Of a stretch of DNA of 64,000 nucleotides, positions 25,304 to 33,599 are shown in pieces. Each line of letters begins with the position of its first letter. Position 1 is the first letter of the stretch. The DNA comes from Paenibacillus cremeus (GTDB taxonomy: Bacteria; Bacillota; Bacilli; Paenibacillales; NBRC-103111): positions 1 through 64,000 of the forward strand of contig NZ_VNJI01000003.1 in assembly GCF_007786445.1 (NCBI RefSeq), given 5' to 3'. The notes under the pieces are model-generated. The model was not told where the DNA came from, ran no database searches, and was given only the letters and a program-made list of their open reading frames with translations. Position numbers and translations under genes: made by a program.

Positions 25304-26050
25304 ATGCACATCAATCTCTCCACCACAACGCAGCAGTTGATTCTGAATGAAAATGGATATCGAAACTGGCATGCCACGACCACGGAACAACAATGGAACG
25401 TCAATCAAACGGCCATCCTCGTGTGTGATATGTGGGATCGTCATTGGTCTAAGGGAGCCACGGAAAGAGTCGCCAGTATGGCGGTTCGAATGAATGAGGT
25501 CCTTAAGACCATGAGACAAAAAGGAGTGCAAATCCTGTTTGCTCCTTCGGACACGATGAGCTTCTATGCGGATTCATCTGCACGCAAAAGACTATCGGAG
25601 CTTGAACTGATGGAGTTGCCAGCAGCGAGACTTGATCTTACGGAACATCGGCTTCCGATCGACGATTCCGACGGTGGAAGTGATACGGAGGATGAGCATG
25701 AAGTCAACAGCCGCGTGTGGCGCCGGCAGCATCCTTTATTAGAAATTGACGAGACCGTGGATGGGATAACAGATGACGGGCGAGAGGTGTACAGCTTTCT
25801 GAAGACAAAGGGGATCTCCAACGTAATCTTCATGGGGGTTCATACGAATATGTGTGTGCTGAACCGAAGCTTTGCGATTAAGCGGCTGGTCGGATGGGGC
25901 TTCAACGTCGTGCTGGCGCGGGATTTGACCGATGCGATGTACAATCCGGCACGTCCCCCGTATGTGAGCCATGAGGAAGGCACCCGATTGGTGGTTGAAT
26001 ATATCGAGAAGTTTTGGTGTCCGACGATTCGTCTGGATCACCTCACTTAA
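25304..26050 (+). CDS. Isochorismatase-fold cysteine hydrolase
   Basis: A 248-residue cysteine hydrolase. Catalytic Asp lies in VCDMWDRHW and the nucleophile Cys in FMGVHTNMCVLNRSF. The Lys that completes the triad in nicotinamidase-like enzymes is not evident; the region has RVWRRQHPLLEID. Relatives cleave amides such as maleamate, N-carbamoylsarcosine or ureidoacrylate. It is the last gene of the molybdenum hydroxylase operon, four bases after the M20 gene, so two amide-cleaving enzymes close the set. Confidence 0.85.
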   Translation: MHINLSTTTQQLILNENGYRNWHATTTEQQWNVNQTAILVCDMWDRHWSKGATERVASMAVRMNEVLKTMRQKGVQILFAPSDTMSFYADSSARKRLSELELMELPAARLDLTEHRLPIDDSDGGSDTEDEHEVNSRVWRRQHPLLEIDETVDGITDDGREVYSFLKTKGISNVIFMGVHTNMCVLNRSFAIKRLVGWGFNVVLARDLTDAMYNPARPPYVSHEEGTRLVVEYIEKFWCPTIRLDHLT

Positions 26051-26052
26051 GA

Positions 26053-26084
26053 ACAAAGCTGCCGTACTTTCACGGCAGCTTTGT
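26053..26084. terminator. Bidirectional hairpin terminator
   Basis: ACAAAGCTGCCGT and ACGGCAGCTTTGT form a perfect 13-bp stem with a six-base loop. The T-run is weak on both sides. It separates the convergent isochorismatase-fold gene and the 64-residue gene. Confidence 0.7.
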
Positions 26085-26088
26085 CGCA

Positions 26089-26283
26089 TTATACCACGAT
26101 AAATTGATTTACAGTTCGGAGCAGCGGCTTCTCGCCAATGGTTACTTGGTGAGTTCCATAAGAAGTAATCTTTCCAGGTCCGAATACCTTTATATCTCTT
26201 TGTCTTGCTTCAATCGTGCATCCTTCATTTCTCGCTTTTTCAAAATCGCTATCTTTGGTAAGAATAGTTCCTGGTTCGAGCAT
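26089..26283 (-). CDS. Conserved-looking 64-residue protein of unknown function
   Basis: The ATG lies eight bases behind AGGAGG on the minus strand, which is strong support for translation. The protein is soluble, with a beta-rich sequence (CTIEARQRDIKVFGPGKITS, then THQVTIGEK) suggesting a small barrel. An in-frame TTG two codons upstream lies too close to the ribosome site. It faces away from the PspC-PspA pair. I do not recognise the family. Confidence 0.6.
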   Translation of the reverse strand: MLEPGTILTKDSDFEKARNEGCTIEARQRDIKVFGPGKITSYGTHQVTIGEKPLLRTVNQFIVV

Positions 26284-26450
26284 ATGCAAAACCTCCTAGG
26301 GTTAATAATGACGGGGTCCATCTGCAACGGGATGAAGTGCATCAATCTTTGTTTATTATGAGAAAAGGATACTTTTTTCATTCAGCTTCCCCACCTAAGT
26401 CGGTCCAGTTCCCCAACTTAAGTCTAGTCTCAAGAACGGTCTGGGGTCCG

Positions 26451-26479
26451 TTTCGACATCCACCGGTTCTCCTTACAAT
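26451..26479 (+). promoter_or_regulatory. Candidate promoter of pspC-pspA
   Basis: TTTCGA (26451-26456) and TACAAT (26474-26479), 17-base spacer, 44 bases before the PspC-like ATG. The -35 is weak, so an alternative sigma factor is possible; no clear SigW consensus is present. Confidence 0.35.
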
Positions 26480-26522
26480 AGGAGTATATCAAGGATTGAT
26501 TTTGAGAGGGGAACTAAACAAC

Positions 26523-26732
26523 ATGAAAAAATTATATCGCTCCGCAACAAATAGCTGGCTGACTGGACTCTGTGGTGGCTTGTCCGAATACCTAGGCATC
26601 AACGCTACGCTGATCCGAATCCTAATGGTAGTCGCGCTGTTCGCGAGCTTCGGAACAACCGTCATCCTATACTTCATCGCAAGTATGCTAACACCGAAGG
26701 CCGGTCGTTACATGGATTACCCGTCTTATTAA
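26523..26732 (+). CDS. PspC-domain membrane protein
   Basis: A 69-residue protein made of one PspC domain: KKLYRSATNSWLTGLCGGLS followed by EYLGINATLIRI and a membrane helix (LMVVALFASFGTTVILYFIA). PspC proteins sense envelope stress in enterobacteria; short Firmicute versions often sit next to PspA. The ATG follows GAGAGGGGA. It is 26 bases upstream of pspA and probably co-transcribed. Confidence 0.88.
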   Translation: MKKLYRSATNSWLTGLCGGLSEYLGINATLIRILMVVALFASFGTTVILYFIASMLTPKAGRYMDYPSY

Positions 26733-26758
26733 TTTAACATCATAGGAGGATTTTTCAA

Positions 26759-27421
26759 ATGAAAATTTTGCAAAGATTAATGGATTTGTCAAAGGCTGTT
26801 GTGAATGAAGCGCTAGATAAAGTGGAAAAGCCGTCCATGATGCTGAACCATTATGTCCGCAGCTTGGATGAAGAGATTCAGGACATGGAAGCCGCGCTGC
26901 TTCAGGAAGCATCCCGAGGCAAGACGCTTCAGCAGCAGATCGCTTACTATACCAAGAGAGCGGAGCAGCAAGAGCGCAGAGCGGGCGAAGCGATGGCGGA
27001 TGACCGAATGGTCGAAGCTCGTCAGGCCGTGGAGGCCAAGCTGGATGACTTGGAAAAGGTATCCCAGCTGAAGGCAGCCTACGATACCACTCAGCATGAA
27101 TCCGAGGAGCTAATGGAACGCCTGGCCCAGGCCCGGGAGCAATATGCTGCTTTGAAGCTGAAACAGGACGAGCTGCTAAGCCGCGCTCAGAAGGTCGAAC
27201 AAGCGCAAGAGCTGCAGGCTAGTCCATCCCAAGTTAAAGCCTACACCCGCAGGGAATCGGCTTCGGCGCTCCGCGGATTCGAGCGGATGGAGGAAGTCAT
27301 CCTACAGAAGGAAGCTAAGCTGCAAAGTGTTCAAGCAGCGGCAGCGGCGGCAGCAGCAGCGCGGAATTCCCTCGTAGAGGAGCAGCTGGCGAAGCTGAGA
27401 TCGGCGAACTCCAATGCATAA
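26759..27421 (+). CDS. PspA/IM30-family envelope-stress protein
   Basis: A 220-residue, almost wholly coiled-coil protein with PspA hallmarks: MKILQRLMDLSKAVVNEALD at the start, a long charged helix, and an Ala-rich end. PspA/IM30 proteins assemble on the inner face of stressed membranes and block leakage. The ATG follows TAGGAGGA. Seven consecutive Ala near residue 195-203 come from a GCA/GCG/GCC repeat. Confidence 0.9.
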   Translation: MKILQRLMDLSKAVVNEALDKVEKPSMMLNHYVRSLDEEIQDMEAALLQEASRGKTLQQQIAYYTKRAEQQERRAGEAMADDRMVEARQAVEAKLDDLEKVSQLKAAYDTTQHESEELMERLAQAREQYAALKLKQDELLSRAQKVEQAQELQASPSQVKAYTRRESASALRGFERMEEVILQKEAKLQSVQAAAAAAAAARNSLVEEQLAKLRSANSNA

Positions 27422-27447
27422 CTGCATAACTAACTAATCTAAAACGT

Positions 27448-27492
27448 ATAGCCCGTTTCTGCGTGATTTCATGCGGAAGTGGGCTGTTTTTT
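27448..27492 (+). terminator. Terminator of pspC-pspA
   Basis: AGCCC-GTTTCTGC ... GCGGAAGT-GGGCT followed by a run of T. Confidence 0.8.
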
Positions 27493-27513
27493 TGAACATA
27501 ATAATAACAATGG

Positions 27514-27565
27514 TTGACACGACACCGAAAGGTGTCCTATAATAAATACGACACCAAATGGTGGC
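27514..27565 (+). promoter_or_regulatory. ArsR-type promoter with two operators
   Basis: TTGACA (27514-27519) and TATAAT (27538-27543), 18-base spacer. GACACCGAAAGGTGTC (27521-27536), a perfect 6-bp-arm palindrome, fills the spacer. GACACCAAATGGTGGC (27550-27565), one arm base off, follows the -10 near the start site. The copies are 29 bases apart. Binding would block both polymerase entry and escape, so autorepression by the ArsR protein is predicted. Confidence 0.8.
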
Positions 27566-27604
27566 CGAATGAGAACTCTACACAATTTTTTAGGAGAGGG
27601 TGTT

Positions 27605-27934
27605 GTGAGCGAGATCAATCCGTTGCGTGATGTGTATGACGCGATTGCAGATCCAACCCGGCGCCAGCTGATTCGTCTGTTAGCTGAGGCGGAGGAGCTC
27701 CCGCTGCATGAGTTAACCGCACAGTTTCAAATGGGACGTACAGCGGTTTCCAAGCATTTGACCATCCTTAAAGAGGCTGGATTAGTAGTAGACCGGAAAG
27801 TTGGCAGGGAAACACGATATAGGCTTAATGCCACACCGCTTCGAGAGGTTCAAGACTGGGTGGCGTTCTATAGTAGGTTCTGGAGTACGAATATGATGCG
27901 CTTAGTCCAGTTATTAGAGGAGGAAGAAGAATGA
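27605..27934 (+). CDS. ArsR-family repressor
   Basis: A 109-residue winged-helix regulator with the ArsR core: DAIADPTRRQLIRLLAEAEE, HELTAQFQMGRTAVSKHLTI, then the wing LVVDRKVGRETRYRLN. No metal-binding Cys cluster is visible, so it probably senses an organic ligand. The GTG behind AGGAGA was chosen; an in-frame ATG at 27569 lies in the operator region. The stop overlaps the AHSA1 gene by four bases. Confidence 0.88.
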   Translation: MSEINPLRDVYDAIADPTRRQLIRLLAEAEELPLHELTAQFQMGRTAVSKHLTILKEAGLVVDRKVGRETRYRLNATPLREVQDWVAFYSRFWSTNMMRLVQLLEEEEE

Positions 27935-28329
27935 GTTTAGCATTAACGTTGGATTTTCAGTACAAGACAACGATGGAGAAGCTTTGGTCTGCGATCACCG
28001 ATTCCAAGCAGCTAGCCAGATGGGTTATGGAAAATGATTTTGAGCCTATCGTAGGACATAAGTTTCATTTTCGCACGGAGCCAACCCAATATTGGAATGG
28101 ACTAATCGAAGGTGAGGTTCTCGTTGTGGAAGCACCTAACCGGTTGTCCTATTCATGGGCGAGCGGAGGGGAGAAGCACACGGTCACCTGGACGCTGCAG
28201 GATTTAGGGGACGGCCAAGTGAATCTTCACCTGGAGCAAACCGGATTCTCCAATCCGCAAGGTCTCCAAGGCGCGAAGTTTGGCTGGACGAACTGGTGCG
28301 GCGGGCTTGAAAAATTGCTGGAGCAATAA
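27931..28329 (+). CDS. AHSA1/SRPBCC-domain protein
   Basis: A 132-residue START-like protein. LDFQYKTTMEKLWSAITDSK begins the fold, and TWTLQDLGDGQVNLHLEQTG the antiparallel sheet. Such proteins often follow ArsR repressors with which they overlap, and bind a hydrophobic ligand. The ATGA overlap with arsR indicates translational coupling. It is probably a ligand sequestering or modifying protein, not a chaperone activator. Confidence 0.85.
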   Translation: MSLALTLDFQYKTTMEKLWSAITDSKQLARWVMENDFEPIVGHKFHFRTEPTQYWNGLIEGEVLVVEAPNRLSYSWASGGEKHTVTWTLQDLGDGQVNLHLEQTGFSNPQGLQGAKFGWTNWCGGLEKLLEQ

Positions 28330-28331
28330 GA

Positions 28332-30596
28332 ATGTCAAGCATGAACGAATGGAATCAAGAGTATATCGTGATCTCGGGCGCGAGGGAAAACAATCTCAAG
28401 AACGTATCCTTGCGCATTCCCAAGCGAAAGATCACCATCTTCACCGGAGTATCCGGATCCGGCAAGTCGTCGATCGTCTTCGACACGATTGCGGCAGAAT
28501 CCACACGATTGCTCAATGAGAACTTCAGCTTGTTCGTTCGCAATTTCCTGCCCAAATATCCGCAGCCGGATACGGATGCAATTGAGAACCTGAGCATGGC
28601 TGTGATTGTGGATCAGAAGCGGCTGGGCGGCGGTTCCCACTCCACGATGGGCACGATTACCGATATTTCTCCCATCCTCCGTCTGCTCTTCTCTCGAGTA
28701 GGCCAGCCCTATGTTGGAACAGCGAACATGTTCTCGTTTAATGATCCGCAAGGGATGTGCCTCGAGTGCAATGGGATTGGTCGAAAGCTGGGTGTCGATA
28801 TGACCAAGGCGCTGGACATGACCAAGTCGTTAAAAGAAGGCGCCATCCTGCTGCCGGACTATTCGGTGGACAGCATGGATTGGACGATACTCGTGCAGTC
28901 GGGTTTCGATCCCGACAAGAAGCTGAGCGATTATTCGAAGGAAGACCTGGAGCAGCTGCTTTACGGTAAGGCGAGGAAGATTGAGATGCAGTTCGCGGGA
29001 AAAGCAGTGAATATAACCGTGGAAGGCGTCATCGAGAAGTTCACCAATAAGTATATCAAGCGTGATCTAAAGACGATGTCTGAGCGAACACAACGAGCAG
29101 TGACGCCTTACATCACCGAAGGCCCGTGCTCCAGCTGCCGCGGCGCGAGACTCAGCCAGGCTGCGCTCGGCTGCAGGATCAATGGACTGAACATTGCGGA
29201 GATGTCCTCGATGGAGGTAAGTCAGCTCATTCGTGTCGTTCGTGAGATTAACGACGCGATCGCTGTGCCGATCGTGAAGTCGCTGACAGAGCGGCTGCAG
29301 CATCTGGTGGATATCGGACTCGACTACTTGACGCTGGACCGCGAGACGGATACGCTGTCGGGCGGCGAATCGCAGCGCGTCAAGATGGTGAAGCATCTGA
29401 GCGGCAGTCTGGTGGATGTCACATACATTTTTGATGAGCCGAGCGTTGGCTTGCATCCACGGGATGTGCACCGGTTGAATGAGCTGCTTCAGAAGCTCCG
29501 CGACAAGGGCAATACGGTGATTGTCGTCGAGCATGATCCCGATGTCATCAAGGTGGCGGATCATATTGTCGACGTTGGGCCTCATGCCGGCAGCCGCGGC
29601 GGTACGATCGTGTACGAAGGAAGCTTCCAAGGCTTGCTGGAGTCAGGTACACTCACTGGCACCCATATGAAGCGGCCGCTCCAGCTGAAGCCGACTTCCA
29701 GACAGCCCTCGGGCAAGCTGTCCATTACCCATGCTACACTGCACAACCTGCAAAACGTCAGTGTAGAGCTTCCAACCGGAGTGCTAACCGTCGTTACAGG
29801 TGTTGCCGGTTCGGGCAAAAGTACGCTGATTAACGAAGTATTCCTCAGCCAGCATCCGGAAGCGATCGTGATCGATCAGTCGGCGGTAGGCGTATCGACA
29901 CGCTCGAATCCCGCGACCTACACGGGCATTATGGATGATGTGCGCAAGGCGTTTGCTTCTGCGAACAAGGTCAATCAAGGCTTGTTCAGCTTCAACTCCA
30001 AAGGCGCTTGCGAGAACTGCCAAGGGCTGGGCGTGGTGTACACAGACCTTGCCTTCCTTGAGAGTGTGAAGCTGCCTTGCGAGGTATGCGGAGGTAAACG
30101 GTTCAAGGAAGAGGTGCTTGCCTACAAGTTCAACGGAAAGTCCATTGCGGATGTGCTGGAGATGACGGTGGAGCAGGCGCTGGAGTTTTTCCAGCTCAAA
30201 GAAGTGGTACGCAAGCTCCAGGCGATGAGTGATGTGGGGCTGAACTACATTACTCTAGGCCAGCCGCTCAGCACGCTCTCAGGCGGAGAATGCCAGCGGA
30301 TCAAGCTGGCCAGCGAGCTCCATAAGAAGGGCAGCATCTATGTGATGGACGAACCGACAACCGGCTTGCATATGTCCGATATTGGTCATCTTCTGGAGAT
30401 CATGAATCGTCTCGTAGACACCGGCAATACGGTAATTGTCATCGAGCACAACCTCGATGTGATCAGCCAAGCGGATTGGATCATCGATATGGGACCGGAC
30501 GGAGGCAGCAGGGGCGGTCAGGTGGTGTTCGAAGGCCCGCCTCTTCAGATCACTCAAGCGGAGCAATCGATTACGGGAAAATATTTGAAGCCATGA
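28332..30596 (+). CDS. Short UvrA-like ABC ATPase
   Basis: A 754-residue member of the class-II UvrA-like proteins linked to antibiotic self-resistance, about 190 residues shorter than housekeeping UvrA. Two ATPase halves each carry Walker A (GVSGSGKSSIVF near residue 37, GVAGSGKSTLI near 492), LSGGE signatures and Walker B (FDEPSVGLHP; MDEPTTGLH). Zinc-finger Cys pairs CLECNGIG, CSSCRGA, CENCQGLG and CEVCGGKRF are intact. Its place in an ArsR-controlled operon suggests protection from a DNA-binding compound (inference). Confidence 0.88.
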   Translation: MSSMNEWNQEYIVISGARENNLKNVSLRIPKRKITIFTGVSGSGKSSIVFDTIAAESTRLLNENFSLFVRNFLPKYPQPDTDAIENLSMAVIVDQKRLGGGSHSTMGTITDISPILRLLFSRVGQPYVGTANMFSFNDPQGMCLECNGIGRKLGVDMTKALDMTKSLKEGAILLPDYSVDSMDWTILVQSGFDPDKKLSDYSKEDLEQLLYGKARKIEMQFAGKAVNITVEGVIEKFTNKYIKRDLKTMSERTQRAVTPYITEGPCSSCRGARLSQAALGCRINGLNIAEMSSMEVSQLIRVVREINDAIAVPIVKSLTERLQHLVDIGLDYLTLDRETDTLSGGESQRVKMVKHLSGSLVDVTYIFDEPSVGLHPRDVHRLNELLQKLRDKGNTVIVVEHDPDVIKVADHIVDVGPHAGSRGGTIVYEGSFQGLLESGTLTGTHMKRPLQLKPTSRQPSGKLSITHATLHNLQNVSVELPTGVLTVVTGVAGSGKSTLINEVFLSQHPEAIVIDQSAVGVSTRSNPATYTGIMDDVRKAFASANKVNQGLFSFNSKGACENCQGLGVVYTDLAFLESVKLPCEVCGGKRFKEEVLAYKFNGKSIADVLEMTVEQALEFFQLKEVVRKLQAMSDVGLNYITLGQPLSTLSGGECQRIKLASELHKKGSIYVMDEPTTGLHMSDIGHLLEIMNRLVDTGNTVIVIEHNLDVISQADWIIDMGPDGGSRGGQVVFEGPPLQITQAEQSITGKYLKP

Positions 30597-30611
30597 GGAA
30601 ATCTACGAAAA

Positions 30612-30658
30612 AAACGACCTTAGCCCTATTTGGGCACTGAGGTCGTTTGATTTTTTTT
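30612..30658. terminator. Terminator of UvrA-like operon
   Basis: AAACGACCTTAGCCC ... GGGCACTGAGGTCGTTT, then eight T. The stem overlaps the last codons of the convergent membrane-protein gene, so it mainly serves the plus strand. Confidence 0.85.
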
Positions 30659-31198
30659 CGATGGATTTAATCTTCCTGCCCAGACCGTATACCCCATGCC
30701 TACATAAGCTAATCCCCAGAAGAAGGCAAAATATTTATTGTCTCCGACCGGCAGCACCATCGAAAAGTGCATCATGACGAGTAGGACGATAACCCAGCGT
30801 GGGAATACGTTCGCTCGGTAGGAGAGGATCGTAAACAGCAGCGTTCCTCCTGTCAATCCGATAAGAGCCAGCAGGTGCAAAAGGGTGAAAACCGCGCCAT
30901 CCGGGGGGCTGGCCGGATCGATGGAAAGGATCGCAGACCACAGCATGAAGGTTATGGCGATATTTCCGATCATGATACCGAGTACAGATATGAATCCGAT
31001 CGTTCCGATTTCCCTAGACTGGACCAGATAGACAGCCAACGTACCGACCGTCATGAGAATGCTTGCAACAATCCCGCACGTCAGCTCCGGAAGGCTATCC
31101 GTCCCCCAAATCAGGGAGCTTGGCGTCATCCCCATACGGCTAAGGCCGGCCAGCAAACAAATCATACCCAACCATGGAATTGCTCTTGCTTTAATCAT
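30626..31198 (-). CDS. Six-helix membrane protein of unknown function
   Basis: A 190-residue protein with about six hydrophobic helices and almost no loops. The ATG was chosen behind GGAGGTTGG; an upstream TTG at 31219 includes that ribosome site. It lacks transporter or enzyme signatures I can name. It diverges from the two-component kinase gene and might be a component of the same response, but the facing promoters do not show this. Confidence 0.65.
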   Translation of the reverse strand: MIKARAIPWLGMICLLAGLSRMGMTPSSLIWGTDSLPELTCGIVASILMTVGTLAVYLVQSREIGTIGFISVLGIMIGNIAITFMLWSAILSIDPASPPDGAVFTLLHLLALIGLTGGTLLFTILSYRANVFPRWVIVLLVMMHFSMVLPVGDNKYFAFFWGLAYVGMGYTVWAGRLNPSKKNQTTSVPK

Positions 31199-31290
31199 GT
31201 TTTCCAACCTCCAGTTCAACTCGTTATGCTAACGATTTCGATTATAATCGACAGGAAATCACGGAAAATAGGGCAGGGCACTCCTTTCGT

Positions 31291-31387
31291 TTGGGAAACT
31301 GCGGCTGGGACACTTTTCGGGAAACTTGGGAAGTCGTTGGGAAGTTGCGGCTTCACCGTATTCAGTCCGCGGGATGCCCGCTATAAT
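31291..31387 (+). promoter_or_regulatory. Kinase promoter with phased GGGAA boxes
   Basis: GGGAA or GGGAC occurs at 31293, 31307, 31319, 31328 and 31339, spaced 14, 12, 9 and 11 bases, with the extended form TYGGGAARYT. TATAAT lies at 31382-31387 with no good -35, as expected for an activated promoter. The last box begins 43 bases before the -10. The region upstream of the stalk-protein gene at 34307-34386 shows the same design, in reverse orientation. Confidence 0.55.
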
Positions 31388-31421
31388 AGAGGTAAAAGTA
31401 TCCTTATTTGGAGGAGGTCTC

Positions 31422-33599
31422 ATGTCACAAGATCGAACCGCAGTACCTGCAGACCGTATCCCGAACCTAGGGCTCCTCGTTTGCCTTCAGCTTTTTGCCG
31501 TCTTGTTCTCTGTGTCTTCGGCAGTGATCTATTGTGCGGGGATCCCCAAGTACTACCAAAATCTCATTTCGACTTGTATTGTAAACGGGTGCAGCAATTA
31601 TGCGCCTGCCATGCCTCTTGAGAATGCAAGAGCCATTCACTTGTCACTGGAGACCTATGCAGTGCTGTTCGTGTGTATTGACCTCATCTTTACGTTGGTT
31701 TTTTATGGGGCTGCGATGCTCATTTTTTGGAAAGGCATTCGTGAACCGATGGCGCTTCTGGCTGGCTTGGCCATGGTTGCGTTCGGCACCTCGTTTCCTT
31801 CGTTAGTGCCTGTTGCTTTTCAGGGGAATACCGCTATGGAGTGGTGGTTCTCTGGGGTAGCGACGCTCGGCTGGATTGGTTTGTCCCTGTTGTTTCTGCT
31901 GTTTCCAAACGGGTCGTTCGTGCCGAGATGGTCTGTAGGCGTTTTTATTGTGATTCTCATTGTTCAAGTCAGCAGTTTCATTAATCGCGGCATCATCTGG
32001 AATGAAATGAGCGGTTCCGCTTACCTTCTTGCTGTGTGGTATATTGGGTCGACGCTGATTCTGGTTTATTCGCAAATCTATCGGTACTTGAAAGTATCAT
32101 CACCGGCGCAGCGGCAGCAGACCAAATGGGTGGTGTACGGGCTCGCTGTGGGCCTGATTGGATTTATCGGGATGAGCATCTTATTTAACCCAGCTATGAA
32201 TGACGGCAGCGCGCTAACTTATGTGTATCTCAATGCCTTCCTGAATCTAAGCTTACTGGCGATACCGCTTACGCTTACGATGGCCGTGCTGAAGCAGCGG
32301 CTGTGGGATATTGACCCGATTGTGAATCGTACGCTGGTGTATGGTGCCTTGTCGCTTTGTGTGGCTGCGATCTATATTTTTTCGGTCTATTACTTGAGCC
32401 GCTTATTTGAGACTCAAAATAATCTGATCATCTCCTTGGCTGCAACGGCGATCGTGGCGGTAATCTTCGCTCCGCTCAGGGAAAAGCTGCAGCGGCTCGT
32501 GAATCGGATGCTAAAAGGCCGGCACGACGATCCGTATGCCGTGCTGCTGGAGCTGGGAAGCCAGCTCGTTCGACCGATGGCGCCGGAGGCCATGCTGGAG
32601 GCGCTCGCTTCCACCATGAAGGAGTCGCTGCGCTTGCCTTATGCAGGCATTGCGATCGGTGTGGGAGGGCAGGACGCTTTGGTCGCTACATCCGGAGAGC
32701 CGCTGCACGAGGTGCTGTCGTTTCCCATTATTCATCGCGGGGAGAGGCTCGGTACGCTCTATTTGTCCGCTCGTTCTCCTGGAGAAGCCTTCTCGTCCGA
32801 GGACAACAAGTTCCTGGATGTGCTACTTCACCAAGCGGGACCAATCGTTGAAAATGTGAACATGACCCTCGGCATGAAGCTGCTGGCTCAAGATTTGCAG
32901 GAATCTCGAGAACGACTCGTTCTAGCCAGAGAAGAAGAACGCCGGCAAATTCGGAAAAATTTGCATGACGATCTGGCTCCTAGACTTGCGGCTCTGGCGC
33001 TTAACGTGGCGACGGCCGAGAAATATGTCCTGAAGAAGCCTGACATAGCGATTGAGATGCTGGGCGACCTCAGAACGGTGATTCGGGCGACGGTGGGGGA
33101 GATTCGGACCCTTGTGCACGATCTGCGCCCGCCAACGCTGGATGAGCTCGGGTTGATCAGCGCGATTGGGGAGCGAATCAGCGAGCTGAACAAGCCGGCA
33201 CAGCTGCTGGCCGATGAGCAAGGCACCATCCCGATCCACATCCGGCTGCATGAACCTCCACAGCTTCCGGAGCTGCCGGCCGCAGTGGAGGTGGCGGCCT
33301 ATCGAATTGTTACGGAATCGCTGGTCAACGTCATTAAACACAGCCAAGCTACCGAATGCATCGTCAAGCTTCAGCTTTCGCCGCTGAAGCAGCTGATCGT
33401 CGAAGTGACGGATAATGGCACTGGTTTTCGTTCGGCCTACACGCCTGGACTTCCGGGCAAAGGCGGAATTGGACTCCAATCGCTAAAGGAGAGAGCGGCG
33501 GAATTAGGCGGACAATGCTCGATCGAGCCTGCGGAGCAGGGCGGCACGCGTGTGCTGGCAATTTTGCCAATTGAACTGAAGGAGGAGCATGGACGTTGA
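31422..33599 (+). CDS. NarL-class membrane sensor histidine kinase
   Basis: A 725-residue kinase. The N-terminal 350 residues contain about nine membrane helices and a short extracytoplasmic loop, a layout like ComP and related sensors. A GAF-like domain lies near 390-490, followed by HisKA_3 with His515 in REEERRQIRKNLHDDLAPRL, and an HATPase_c domain (NVIKHSQA, EVTDNGTGF). It phosphorylates the response regulator whose gene overlaps its stop by four bases. I chose the ATG behind GGAGGAGG. The signal is unknown. Confidence 0.9.
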   Translation: MSQDRTAVPADRIPNLGLLVCLQLFAVLFSVSSAVIYCAGIPKYYQNLISTCIVNGCSNYAPAMPLENARAIHLSLETYAVLFVCIDLIFTLVFYGAAMLIFWKGIREPMALLAGLAMVAFGTSFPSLVPVAFQGNTAMEWWFSGVATLGWIGLSLLFLLFPNGSFVPRWSVGVFIVILIVQVSSFINRGIIWNEMSGSAYLLAVWYIGSTLILVYSQIYRYLKVSSPAQRQQTKWVVYGLAVGLIGFIGMSILFNPAMNDGSALTYVYLNAFLNLSLLAIPLTLTMAVLKQRLWDIDPIVNRTLVYGALSLCVAAIYIFSVYYLSRLFETQNNLIISLAATAIVAVIFAPLREKLQRLVNRMLKGRHDDPYAVLLELGSQLVRPMAPEAMLEALASTMKESLRLPYAGIAIGVGGQDALVATSGEPLHEVLSFPIIHRGERLGTLYLSARSPGEAFSSEDNKFLDVLLHQAGPIVENVNMTLGMKLLAQDLQESRERLVLAREEERRQIRKNLHDDLAPRLAALALNVATAEKYVLKKPDIAIEMLGDLRTVIRATVGEIRTLVHDLRPPTLDELGLISAIGERISELNKPAQLLADEQGTIPIHIRLHEPPQLPELPAAVEVAAYRIVTESLVNVIKHSQATECIVKLQLSPLKQLIVEVTDNGTGFRSAYTPGLPGKGGIGLQSLKERAAELGGQCSIEPAEQGGTRVLAILPIELKEEHGR

